Of a stretch of 40,529 bases of DNA, positions 23,861-31,657 are shown piece after piece. Every line of letters starts with the position of its first letter. The stretch's first letter is position 1. The DNA comes from Candidatus Pacearchaeota archaeon (GTDB lineage: Archaea; Nanobdellota; Nanobdellia; Pacearchaeales; GW2011-AR1): NCBI GenBank assembly GCA_017609085.1, contig JAFCEO010000012.1, positions 1 through 40,529 on the forward strand, read 5' to 3'. The notes beneath the pieces were generated by a model. It saw only the letters and a program-made list of their open reading frames with translations. It was not told where the DNA came from and did no database searches. The translations under genes and the position numbers were made by a program.

Positions 23861-24154
23861 ATGATGGATATACCTATTAATACAACTGAACTTGGAGATG
23901 AAGTCATAAATAAGGTTATGCCTTTAGTTTTGGATAAGCTTTCTCCTCTAATTACTCTATTTAAAGTGGTCGGAATAGCGATTCTCGTTTATATTTTATT
24001 TTTAATAATCAAGACTTTGTTTAAGTTGAGAACTTCTTTTAAAATAAGCAAAATAGCTAAAAATGTCGAACAGATAAATAAAAAATTAGATATTCTAATT
24101 AAGAACCAAAAATTTCAAAAAGAAAATATAAAAAAGAAAAAAGGTAAAAAATAA
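23861..24154 (+). CDS. Small membrane protein with C-terminal coiled coil
   Basis: A 97-aa protein. The N-terminus is short and polar with an NTT sequon, followed by an amphipathic helix and one strong membrane helix (about 34-53, VVGIAILVYILFLIIKTLF). A Lys-rich coiled-coil tail comes after it (AKNVEQINKKLDILIKNQ). I use ATG 23861, since the frame opens upstream only at TTG 23825. The TATA box 23806-23813 would give a leader of about 26 bases. Family unknown; by topology the coiled coil is probably cytosolic. Confidence 0.6.
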   Translation: MMDIPINTTELGDEVINKVMPLVLDKLSPLITLFKVVGIAILVYILFLIIKTLFKLRTSFKISKIAKNVEQINKKLDILIKNQKFQKENIKKKKGKK

Positions 24155-24175
24155 ATCAAATCCTTTATTTTTTTA

Positions 24176-24481
24176 TTACTTTGTTAATGTTATCTCTATT
24201 GTGGAAACATTGACCTTTTTTCCTTCTTTGTTTTCGAATTCTTCACTGTCTATTTTTATGTCTTTTATTTTTATGCCGTGTTCTTTTAAAAATCTCTTTG
24301 TTGCTACTTCTGCAACATCTACTGCTCTACTTATAAATTTTCCTCTTGCTTTGACAACAACTTCGTTACTGCCTTTGGTTGTAAACTGCATAACAACACC
24401 TGTCACGTAATTCATAAAAGGTTTGCTTCCAATAAAAACGATGTTTTCGTCTTCTTTGCTTTGTGTTTTTTCTTCTGCCAT
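24176..24481 (-). CDS. albA: DNA/RNA-binding chromatin protein Alba
   Basis: A 101-aa Alba-fold protein that coats DNA and RNA. Key parts: [20 protein letters not shown] (nucleic-acid-binding lysine in GSKP), [20 protein letters not shown], then the C-terminal strands [10 protein letters not shown]. Typical length plus an acidic N-terminal tail of about 12 residues. A full AGGAGGTC Shine-Dalgarno stands 3-10 bases before the ATG, the only strong one I found. It is the last gene of the eS17 / 53-aa / Alba operon. Confidence 0.95.
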   Translation of the reverse strand: MAEEKTQSKEDENIVFIGSKPFMNYVTGVVMQFTTKGSNEVVVKARGKFISRAVDVAEVATKRFLKEHGIKIKDIKIDSEEFENKEGKKVNVSTIEITLTK

Positions 24482-24484
24482 TTT

Positions 24485-24492
24485 GACCTCCT
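24485..24492 (-). promoter_or_regulatory. Strong Shine-Dalgarno of albA
   Basis: The minus strand reads AGGAGGTC, complementary to the archaeal 16S 3' end, a few bases before the ATG at 24481. It matters because other genes here start leaderless or by stop-start overlap. Confidence 0.75.
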
Positions 24493-24522
24493 AGTTTATT
24501 TTTCTTTAAGCAATGAAATTGC

Positions 24523-24684
24523 TCAATATGATCCATAGTTTTTGCAATATAGACAACTTTCCACTATTCCTGTTTCTACATATTTACAGTCTTGTTTTCC
24601 GAAATTTAAACACTCAGAAATTCTTTCGTGGGCCACTATTAAATTTTCGTTTAGTTCCTCTTCGAGTGTTTCTGTTTTCTTCAT
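24523..24684 (-). CDS. Small four-cysteine protein, 53 aa, between eS17 and Alba
   Basis: A frame of 53 codons, MKKTETLEEELNEN at the start and CLYCKNYGSY at the end. It has four cysteines (C25, C33, C44, C47), the last two as C-x2-C, so a small zinc site is plausible. The ATG lies one base after the eS17 stop, the same tight spacing as eL42/eS1. That context makes it a likely real gene. No family recognised. Confidence 0.6.
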   Translation of the reverse strand: MKKTETLEEELNENLIVAHERISECLNFGKQDCKYVETGIVESCLYCKNYGSY

Positions 24685-24685
24685 T

Positions 24686-24868
24686 TTATTCTTTTTCTTT
24701 CTTTTTAAGTCTTGCGATGTAGCCTGCTATTTTGTTTCTTATTCTTTTACTTGGCATATAGTTTGCTAACAATCTTTTATTATGCTCGAAACTATCAGTA
24801 AAAGCGTTCTCTTCTTTCAGCAAGTTTTTCGCTGTTGTCTTAATTAATGAAGATTTTATTCTTCCCAT
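24686..24868 (-). CDS. rps17e: Ribosomal protein eS17
   Basis: A 60-aa small-subunit protein: MGRIKSSLIKTTAKNLL at the start, then the conserved FEHNKRLLANYMPSKRIRNKIAGYIARL. Length matches the short archaeal form. First gene of an operon with the 53-aa Cys protein and Alba. A TATA-like A/T stretch lies about 34 bases upstream, so a short leader is possible. Confidence 0.93.
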   Translation of the reverse strand: MGRIKSSLIKTTAKNLLKEENAFTDSFEHNKRLLANYMPSKRIRNKIAGYIARLKKKEKE

Positions 24869-24928
24869 GTTACTTATTTTTTGTACTTTTTTACATTATT
24901 TAAATTTTTGTATAGTTAAGTGCAAGAT

Positions 24929-25771
24929 TCATTCAAGTTTTTTTAGTTTTAGAAGAGAGCACGTTTCAGCATATTCCTGAGCTTTTTTATTTATTTCATG
25001 CGGGAAGATTATTAGTGCAGACATTTTTAATGATTGAGCTTTTTGTAGTACTATTCTTAAATCATTTTCTGTTATTCTTTTTTTATCTTTAGCTACACAC
25101 AAAAATTTGATTTTTCCTAAAGAGGAATCTATATTTATTATAGTAGAAAATTCTTTTTTCTTTATATCTTTTTCTTCAAGGATTTCTATTCCTTGGTTTT
25201 GCAAAAAGTTTATTACTTGCAAGACAAATGGTGATTTTTCTTTTTGTTTTTTTGTTTTTATTGTCGTTTTTAAACTGAGAGAATTGGCTTTTGATTGTTT
25301 TTCTTTAATCGGGATTGTTTCTTGTTTTCTTTCTGGTTTTTGATTTTCTAAGTCTTTTATTTTTTCTTCTGTTACAGAATAGAAACGCCACAAAATAGAA
25401 TTATCTTTTAGAAAAGGTGTTGCAAAGTCTTTCAGATTGCGCAAAGCGACTCTAATAGCAGGTTCTTGTTCTTTATCTCTTAGAATCTTTTTTTCTTTTA
25501 AAAGTAGAAAAGCTTCTTTTTCTTTACCTGGGAGATATGTATAAAATTTTTCTAAAAGATGTTTTTGGCCTTCGAGAAAATATAGTGGAGACCCTCCAAC
25601 TTTCATATGGCTTATTTTTATTATTTTCTCTTTTGCGAGTTCTGATAAAATTGCTCCTGCAAATAAAGAGTTAATCTGTGTTTCTTTTGCTATTTGGACC
25701 GGTAAAGAAGGACCTTTAATTTTTAGGGTACTGATTATTTTTCTTTTTACCTCTTCAATATTATTTTGCAT
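24929..25771 (-). CDS. Winged-helix protein with probable nuclease-fold C-terminal domain
   Basis: A 280-aa protein. Residues 1-75 form a winged helix-turn-helix (KGPSLPVQIAKETQINSLFAGAILSELAKE, then ISHMKVGGSPLYFL as the wing). The middle (about 140-185) is a Lys-rich linker. The C-terminal part (about 185-280) has the layout of a restriction-endonuclease-like fold: IINIDSSLGKIKFLCVAKDKKRITENDL, then helix and LIIFPHEINKKA. The D...AKDKK pattern fits a PD-(D/E)xK-type core, but I cannot assign catalytic residues with certainty, and the fold may be inactive. DPANN genomes often have such a gene, annotated as hypothetical. A TATA box lies 25.5 bases upstream of the ATG. DNA-binding role inferred. 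Confidence 0.72.
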   Translation of the reverse strand: MQNNIEEVKRKIISTLKIKGPSLPVQIAKETQINSLFAGAILSELAKEKIIKISHMKVGGSPLYFLEGQKHLLEKFYTYLPGKEKEAFLLLKEKKILRDKEQEPAIRVALRNLKDFATPFLKDNSILWRFYSVTEEKIKDLENQKPERKQETIPIKEKQSKANSLSLKTTIKTKKQKEKSPFVLQVINFLQNQGIEILEEKDIKKKEFSTIINIDSSLGKIKFLCVAKDKKRITENDLRIVLQKAQSLKMSALIIFPHEINKKAQEYAETCSLLKLKKLE

Positions 25772-25792
25772 AAGAGGTGTAAATTTTTATAG

Positions 25793-25800
25793 ATTATAAA
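25793..25800 (-). promoter_or_regulatory. TATA box of the winged-helix gene
   Basis: TTTATAAT on the minus strand, centred 25.5 bases before the ATG at 25771. Confidence 0.6.
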
Positions 25801-25823
25801 TCTTATTATGAGCATACTATAAT

Positions 25824-25831
25824 TTTAAAAA
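25824..25831 (+). promoter_or_regulatory. TATA box of alaS
   Basis: TTTAAAAA, centred 25.5 bases before the ATG at 25853. An acquired gene would thus be under a local promoter. Confidence 0.6.
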
Positions 25832-25852
25832 TATTCCTTTCTAGTATTTTAT

Positions 25853-27541
25853 ATGAGAACAAGAAAACAGCTTATTAAAGCATATATCGATTTTTTTAAA
25901 AGTAAAAATCATAAAGAGATTCCTAACGCTTCTTTAATTCCAGAGAATGACCCAACAGTCTTATTTACAACAGCAGGTATGCACCCTTTAGTTCCTTTTT
26001 TACTTGGACAGCCACATCCTTTAGGAAAAAGACTAGTCAATGTTCAAAAATGCATTAGAACGCAAGACATAGAAGAAGTTGGAGACGAGTTTCATTTAAC
26101 TTTTTTTGAGATGTTGGGGAATTGGAGTTTAGGAGATTACTGGAAAAAGGAGGCCATAACTTGGAGTTTTGAATTTTTAACTAAAGTTTTAAAAATTCCG
26201 AAAGAAAAAATTTCAGTTACATGTTTTGAAGGAGATAAAAATATCCCTCGAGATACCGAGTCAGCAAAAATATGGGAATTTTTAGGAATTCCGAAATCAA
26301 AAATAAGATTTTTGCCAAAATCGGATAATTGGTGGGGTCCTGCTGGGAAGACAGGTCCTTGTGGTCCAGACACAGAAATGTTTGTGAACGGATTTGAAAT
26401 TTGGAACGATGTTTTTATGCAGTATAACAAAACAAGTAAAGGTTATTTGCCTTTAAAACAAAAAAACGTTGATACGGGAATGGGGGTAGAGAGAACTCTC
26501 GCTGTTTTAAATAATAAAAGCTCTGTCTACGAAACAGAACCTTTTGAGAAAATAATAAGAAAAATAGAATCTCTTTCAGGAAAAAAATATAATGATGGCA
26601 AAGAAGAAACAAAAGCAATGAGAATAATAGCAGACCACATAAAGGCAGCATGTTTCATTTTAAATGAAGGGATTCTTCCAAGTAATGTAGAACAAGGATA
26701 TGTTTTAAGAAGACTTATTCGTAGAGCAATAAGATATGCAAGAAAATTGAAAATAAAGAGTATAGTTGAAATTTCTGAATCTGTTTTTGAAATTTATGAT
26801 GACTATAATCTCGATAAAAATTTCATAAAACAAGAATTAGAAAAAGAGGAAAAGAAGTTTTTGAAAACACTAGAGCAAGGACTGAAAATTTTTGAAAAAC
26901 TTACAAAAGGCAAAAGATATTTATCCGGCAAAGATACATTTCTTCTTTATCAAAGTTACGGTTTTCCTTTAGAAATGACTAAAGAACTGGCGAAAGAAAA
27001 AAATATTAAGATAGACGAGGAAGGATTTAAATCTGAACAGAAAAAACATCAAGAGTTAAGCAGAACAGCCACTGTTGGAAGATTTAAGTCTGGTTTAGCA
27101 GATAGTAGTGAAGAGGTTACAAAACTTCATACAGCTACCCATCTTCTAAATGAAGCTTTAAGAAGAGTGTTAAAGAGACCAGATATACATCAAAAAGGCT
27201 CCAACATAACTCCTGAAAGGTTAAGATTTGATTTCAATTTTGAAAGGAAACTTACAGAGGAAGAAATCAGAAAAGTTGAGGAACTTGTAAATAAAAAGAT
27301 TCAAGAATCTTTGCCGGTTAGAAGAGAAATTATGTCAGCAGAACAAGCTAAAAAAATTGCTCAAGGAGTTTTTGAGAACAAATATGGAGAAAAAGTTTCT
27401 GTTTACAGTATAGGGGATTTTTCGAAAGAAATATGTGCAGGCCCTCATGTTAAAAATACGAAAGAGTTAGGACATTTTAAAATTATTAAGGAAGAGTCTT
27501 CTGCTGCAGGGATAAGGAGGATAAAGGCGATTCTAGAATAA
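25853..27541 (+). CDS. alaS: Alanyl-tRNA synthetase, short bacterial-type form
   Basis: A 562-aa class II synthetase that charges tRNA-Ala. The catalytic domain (about 1-240) has the bacterial layout, with DPTVLFTTAGMHPLVPFL and FFEMLGNWSLGDYW. The archaeal type would begin with a zinc-binding C-x2-C region near the N-terminus, absent here. The tRNA-binding domain follows (about 245-380). The editing domain is present: H426 and H430 in HTATH, C528 and H532 in CAGPH. The C-terminal DHHA1/C-Ala domain (about 300 residues in full-length AlaRS) is missing; the gene ends right after the editing domain. Both features match my memory of AlaRS from Patescibacteria (CPR). Confidence 0.93.
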   Translation: MRTRKQLIKAYIDFFKSKNHKEIPNASLIPENDPTVLFTTAGMHPLVPFLLGQPHPLGKRLVNVQKCIRTQDIEEVGDEFHLTFFEMLGNWSLGDYWKKEAITWSFEFLTKVLKIPKEKISVTCFEGDKNIPRDTESAKIWEFLGIPKSKIRFLPKSDNWWGPAGKTGPCGPDTEMFVNGFEIWNDVFMQYNKTSKGYLPLKQKNVDTGMGVERTLAVLNNKSSVYETEPFEKIIRKIESLSGKKYNDGKEETKAMRIIADHIKAACFILNEGILPSNVEQGYVLRRLIRRAIRYARKLKIKSIVEISESVFEIYDDYNLDKNFIKQELEKEEKKFLKTLEQGLKIFEKLTKGKRYLSGKDTFLLYQSYGFPLEMTKELAKEKNIKIDEEGFKSEQKKHQELSRTATVGRFKSGLADSSEEVTKLHTATHLLNEALRRVLKRPDIHQKGSNITPERLRFDFNFERKLTEEEIRKVEELVNKKIQESLPVRREIMSAEQAKKIAQGVFENKYGEKVSVYSIGDFSKEICAGPHVKNTKELGHFKIIKEESSAAGIRRIKAILE

Positions 27542-27642
27542 ATTATTACATTCATAATATTATTACTATCTTTTTTATGAAATTTTTTGAGTTTCTTAGT
27601 ATAATTTAACAAAAAGCAGTACCCACATTTCCAATTAATTAT

Positions 27643-28686
27643 TTAAAGAACTCTCGCCAGTTTCTTTACATTTGGTTTGGCGTCCCAACTACTTGGCCAA
27701 GAATCCCATTCTTTTGGATAGGCAAATTTTTCTAGATTATATCCTAAATTTTCTAAAACACTCTCTGACTGATTTAATCCAAAACCTAAATATTCTGCAC
27801 ACATCTGGGCTGCAATAATTCTCTTTAAACCTTTACTGTCTTTACCAGAAGTAGCAAGAAAAAATTCTTCTAAACTCATACTGTTTTTTTCGTAACCTTC
27901 TTCTTTCATTCTTTTTATCTGTTTTTCTAGGTTATCTCTATCGATGTAGAGACCATACAAGTGCAAAGAACTGCTTCTATCGATGTAAGCTCCTAACTTT
28001 ATTTCTGTTTCTAACATATTTGAAATTTTGTCTCTAAATAACTTCATCAGTTCTATTTGACCAATATTATTCTCGTTCCACGCTTTTAACAAGTCTCGAC
28101 TTCTCCAGTCTGTTATATAATTTAAAATTATCTCCCCTTTATCATTTAATAGCAATCTTATTTGCCCTCTCTGTAAACATGGAGGATCTTCTTGTTCCAA
28201 TATAATGTCTTCGCCCGGCCTCCAAATTACAAATTGATAATCTCTTCCACTTACTCTTCCTTTCTCTTCTCCCCATTCTCCTTTTCTTTTTTCCCAGTCT
28301 GCTTTTATTCTTTGGAAAATAAAGGGTAATTGGTCAACAAATCTTTCATTATAGGTATATCCCCACCATTCAGGATGTTCGGGACATTTTTTCCAATGAT
28401 TATGAATTCCATGAGTAACTTCTAAAATGTACTGCATGACTCCTCTTCCATCATCATGCATTCCTGGAAAATAAACCTTGGGTTCAGAATCAGGATTTTT
28501 TATTCTCACAGTTATGTCTGCATCAAAACCCAAACTCATTCCTTTTTTTTGCTTCGGGGTCTCAACTCTACAACCATATTCGTAACAAGCTATAATTGCC
28601 TTATGAGTAGCTTCTGCCAAGTTTTCCGCTTCAATAGAAATAATAGGAATTTTTCCATCCTTACGTAATTTGTACTCTCCATCCAT
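27643..28686 (-). CDS. Thymidylate-synthase-family protein
   Basis: A 347-aa protein. Candidate active site: EQEDPPCLQRGQIRLLL with C170, followed by a phosphate-binding-type WRSRD (194-198) and LLKAWNENNIGQIELMKLF, which parallels the RSxD and PFN-type dUMP region of ThyA. A late HLYGLYID matches the terminal HxYGxY pattern. On this basis I call it ThyA-like; dUMP or dCMP (hydroxy)methylation is the likely reaction. It is longer than short archaeal ThyA (about 220), with an extra C-terminal region (about 260-347). Other parts (FPGMHDDGRGVMQYILEVTHG; CPEHPEWWGYTYNERF) I cannot assign. TATA box at the usual spacing. Unknown family if the ThyA match fails. Confidence 0.68.
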   Translation of the reverse strand: MDGEYKLRKDGKIPIISIEAENLAEATHKAIIACYEYGCRVETPKQKKGMSLGFDADITVRIKNPDSEPKVYFPGMHDDGRGVMQYILEVTHGIHNHWKKCPEHPEWWGYTYNERFVDQLPFIFQRIKADWEKRKGEWGEEKGRVSGRDYQFVIWRPGEDIILEQEDPPCLQRGQIRLLLNDKGEIILNYITDWRSRDLLKAWNENNIGQIELMKLFRDKISNMLETEIKLGAYIDRSSSLHLYGLYIDRDNLEKQIKRMKEEGYEKNSMSLEEFFLATSGKDSKGLKRIIAAQMCAEYLGFGLNQSESVLENLGYNLEKFAYPKEWDSWPSSWDAKPNVKKLARVL

Positions 28687-28708
28687 TCGCTATTTTAGGT
28701 TTTTCAAC

Positions 28709-28716
28709 TTTAAAAA
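28709..28716 (-). promoter_or_regulatory. TATA box of the thymidylate-synthase-like gene
   Basis: TTTTTAAA on the minus strand, centred about 26.5 bases before the ATG at 28686. Confidence 0.5.
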
Positions 28717-28746
28717 TATAATTGCGACAAAAAATATATTATAAAG

Positions 28747-31182
28747 TTATTCAATATAAATAGCAGGTTTTCCCGGTTTTGCTTTTTTACTTTTATTGGT
28801 TGGGTCATATTTGTTTTTATCATTAACTGCAAAAATCTCTAATTTCAGATTAATTCTCTTTTCAATTCTTTGTTTTTCTCGCGAAAAGAATTCTTTTTCA
28901 CTTGGAAGAACATAAATAAAGACTTTTGTGAATTCTTTACCTTTCACCATCTTTTTTATATGATTAATATCTTCTACTATTTCCTCGATTTTCTTTTCTT
29001 CTTCTTCAATTTTTTCATCAATCTTTTTTTCATCTGCTTTTGGCCATTCAGCCAAACTGATAAAATCTTTGTTTCCTAATTTCTCCCATAGCTCTTCAGC
29101 AATATGTGGGCAAAAAGGGGCTAAGAGTTTTAAAAAAGTTTCAGCATCTTTTCTGCTTACACTTTCTTCAACAAAAACATCAAATAAAGTTGTAATTTCT
29201 TTTATTGCTTTATTCAATTTGCTTTCAAGTTTTTTACTTGCTTTTTTTGTTTCAAAATTATCAAAAAATGCAAAAACTTTTTTTATAAATCTTAAACTTC
29301 CTTCAATGCCTTTTTTACTCCAGTCTCTGTCCTTGTCTGGAGAAGCAAGAGAGAGAAGGAAAAGACGTGCAGTATCGATTCCGTATTTCTTTGAAATATC
29401 GTCTGGATTAATGACATTTCCTTTTGATTTAGACATTTTAATTCCTCCCTCTCCTCGAAGCATTCCTTGATGAAATAATTTCAATGCTGGCTCGTCAAAA
29501 TCCAACAACCCCAAGTCTCTCAAAAATTTAGTGTAAAACCTAAAATAAATTAAATGCATGCAGGCGTGCTCTGCCCCTCCGATATATAAATCAACAGGGC
29601 ACCAATATTTTGCCTTTTTCTTATCAAAAATACTTTTATTGTTTTTCGGGTCACAATATCTTAAAAAATACCATGAAGAATTGACAAATGTATCCATAGT
29701 GTCTGTTTCTCTTTTTGCATCTCCTTTGCACTTTGGACACTTCACTCTAATCCACTTTTCATTGGTTGTTAAAGGATTTCCCTTCCCAAACTTTACATCT
29801 CTTGGAAGTTTCACAGGCAATTCTTTTTCTGGCACAGGAACAATACCACATTTACCACAATAGATAATTGGAATAGGGGTCCCCCAATATCTCTGTCTCG
29901 AAATAAGCCAATCTCTTAACTTGTAATTAACAGTTTTCTTTCCTATCTTTCTTTTTTCCAGTTCATCAGTAATTATCTCTCTCGCTTCTATACTTGAAAT
30001 TCCATTAAATTTCTCAGAATTCACCAGTCTACCTTCCCCTGTATATGCTCTAATCATTTTTTCGGGATTTAACTCAAAGGTTTCTGGTTGGATCACTATT
30101 TTTATAGGAATCTCATATTTCTTTGCAAATTCAAAATCTCTCTGGTCATGAGCAGGGACTGCCATTACCATCCCGCTTCCATAATCTGCTACAACAAAAT
30201 TTCCAGCATACACTGGTACTTTATCTCCACTCAAAGGATTAATAGCATAACTTCCTGTAAATATTCCCTCTTTATTTAACTCTTCAAGTTCTTTTTCACT
30301 AACACTTCTTAGTTTCTTCAGAAACTTTTCAACTTCTTTTTTTTGTTTTTCGCTTACAAGCTCCATAAGCCTTGGGTGCTGTGCAGAAATAACCATGAAT
30401 GTTACTCCAAAAATAGTATCTGGTCTTGTCGTAAAAATTGGCCATTTTTCCTTACTTCCATCAGGCTTTTCGATTTCAAATAAAATTTCAGTGCCATATG
30501 ATTTTCCAATCCAGTTTTTCTGCATTGCTTTTGTTCTTTGTGGCCAGTTAAGTTTATCAATTTCGCTAAGAAGCTCTTCAGCATAATCTGTTATTTTAAA
30601 AAACCACTGCTCTAAGTGTTTTATTTCAACTTCGGTGTTCTCATGTCTCCAGCACTTTCCTTGAACAACCTGCTCATTTGCCAAGACGGTTTTACACTTC
30701 GGGCACCAGTTTACAGGCGCTTTTTTTCTATAAGCAAGACCTTTTTCAAACATTTTCAAAAAAATCCACTGATCCCATTTGTAATACGAGGGATCTGCTG
30801 TATTAATAATTCTTGACCAATCATAAGAAATACCCAATTCTTTTTGTTGTTTTATGTAATTTTTTATTGCTTTGTTCGTGTAATCTTCGGGATGAACTCC
30901 TGCCTTTATCGCAGCATTTTCAGCTGGCAATCCGAGAGCATCATATCCCATTGGGTGCAAAACATTGAAACCTCTCATAACCATAAATCTTGCAAAAACA
31001 TCTCCAATAATATAATTCAAAGCATGTCCCATGTGTAAGCCTGAAGCAGAAGGGTAGGGAAACATTTCAAGCACATAATATTTCTTTTTTTTCTTATCTA
31101 CGTCAACTTGGAATATTTTAGCTTCCTCCCATTTTTTTTGCCACTTTTTCTCTATTTGTTTCAAATTTATTTCTGTTTTCAT
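28747..31182 (-). CDS. leuS: Leucyl-tRNA synthetase, bacterial-type
   Basis: An 811-aa class I synthetase. It has HMGH (50-53) after MFPYPSASGL, the editing domain with TTRPDTIFGVTFMV, and KMSKS (582-586). The pattern PVNWCPKCKTVLANEQV, then QWFFKITDYAEELL, and AMQKNWIGKSYG are those of bacterial LeuRS; archaeal LeuRS is about 940 aa with other signatures. Compared with bacterial forms the anticodon-binding domain is shortened: LESKLNKAIKEITTLF runs almost directly into TFLKLLAPFCPHIAEELW, losing perhaps 20-30 residues. The C-terminal domain is kept (SEKEFFSREKQRIEKR...PAIYIE). TATA box at exact spacing. Confidence 0.95.
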   Translation of the reverse strand: MKTEINLKQIEKKWQKKWEEAKIFQVDVDKKKKKYYVLEMFPYPSASGLHMGHALNYIIGDVFARFMVMRGFNVLHPMGYDALGLPAENAAIKAGVHPEDYTNKAIKNYIKQQKELGISYDWSRIINTADPSYYKWDQWIFLKMFEKGLAYRKKAPVNWCPKCKTVLANEQVVQGKCWRHENTEVEIKHLEQWFFKITDYAEELLSEIDKLNWPQRTKAMQKNWIGKSYGTEILFEIEKPDGSKEKWPIFTTRPDTIFGVTFMVISAQHPRLMELVSEKQKKEVEKFLKKLRSVSEKELEELNKEGIFTGSYAINPLSGDKVPVYAGNFVVADYGSGMVMAVPAHDQRDFEFAKKYEIPIKIVIQPETFELNPEKMIRAYTGEGRLVNSEKFNGISSIEAREIITDELEKRKIGKKTVNYKLRDWLISRQRYWGTPIPIIYCGKCGIVPVPEKELPVKLPRDVKFGKGNPLTTNEKWIRVKCPKCKGDAKRETDTMDTFVNSSWYFLRYCDPKNNKSIFDKKKAKYWCPVDLYIGGAEHACMHLIYFRFYTKFLRDLGLLDFDEPALKLFHQGMLRGEGGIKMSKSKGNVINPDDISKKYGIDTARLFLLSLASPDKDRDWSKKGIEGSLRFIKKVFAFFDNFETKKASKKLESKLNKAIKEITTLFDVFVEESVSRKDAETFLKLLAPFCPHIAEELWEKLGNKDFISLAEWPKADEKKIDEKIEEEEKKIEEIVEDINHIKKMVKGKEFTKVFIYVLPSEKEFFSREKQRIEKRINLKLEIFAVNDKNKYDPTNKSKKAKPGKPAIYIE

Positions 31183-31203
31183 TTTAACCTAAAGAAATTT
31201 TAA

Positions 31204-31211
31204 TTTTTAAA
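31204..31211 (-). promoter_or_regulatory. TATA box of leuS
   Basis: TTTAAAAA on the minus strand, centred 25.5 bases before the ATG at 31182. Confidence 0.6.
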
Positions 31212-31217
31212 TATTTT

Positions 31218-31475
31218 TTACAATTTTTCTGTAAGGCTTTTTCTTTTTTTTCGAATATACTCTTCTAAATATCTATTTGCCGTTGCATCAATTTCAACAA
31301 TTTCGTAGATGTTGCTTTGCATTATATCGTAAATGCCTTTTATAGATTTTTGTTTTCCGTATGGATGCCACTCTTCAATTTTTCCTTTATCATTAGTTTC
31401 TTTTGGTTTCAACAGGTGAAAGTTTCCATCTATATATGCTACTTTTCTTCTTTTGTCATATTTTGCATTGTTCAT
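31218..31475 (-). CDS. Hypothetical protein, 85 aa
   Basis: A soluble protein, with a Lys-rich start (MNNAKYDKRRKVAYIDG) and a helical C-terminus (VEIDATANRYLEEYIRKKRKSL). The centre has a KPKETNDKGKIEEWHPYGKQ loop. No Cys, no membrane segment. Downstream lies leuS (35 bases). GAGGAAAA just before the ATG may act as a weak Shine-Dalgarno; a TATA-like GTATAAAA at 31491-31498 is closer than usual. Family not recognised. It could be real; an opposite-strand frame over it looks like noise. Confidence 0.5.
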   Translation of the reverse strand: MNNAKYDKRRKVAYIDGNFHLLKPKETNDKGKIEEWHPYGKQKSIKGIYDIMQSNIYEIVEIDATANRYLEEYIRKKRKSLTEKL

Positions 31476-31497
31476 TTTTCCTCTTTTATTTTTTATA

Positions 31498-31559
31498 CTC
31501 GCAACAGTCTGTAATACCCTTTTAGAAAAGATTAAGGGAACTTATAAAGCTGGTGCGAG
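31498..31559. repeat. Inverted repeat with nested stem
   Basis: Outer arms CTCGCA (31498-31503) and TGCGAG (31554-31559), with an inner CCCTT (31517-31521) and AAGGG (31534-31538). It may fold as one 62-base element. Strand and function unknown; it lies between divergent genes. Confidence 0.4.
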
Positions 31560-31628
31560 AACTAACGCCAATAAAATTCTATAATGAAGAATCTTATCAG
31601 CTTCCATGAAAAGACTAAAATGGATAGC

Positions 31629-31636
31629 TTTATATA
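31629..31636 (+). promoter_or_regulatory. TATA box of endA
   Basis: TTTATATA, centred 25.5 bases before the ATG at 31658. Confidence 0.65.
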
Positions 31637-31657
31637 TTTTTCTTTATTCAGAAATTT

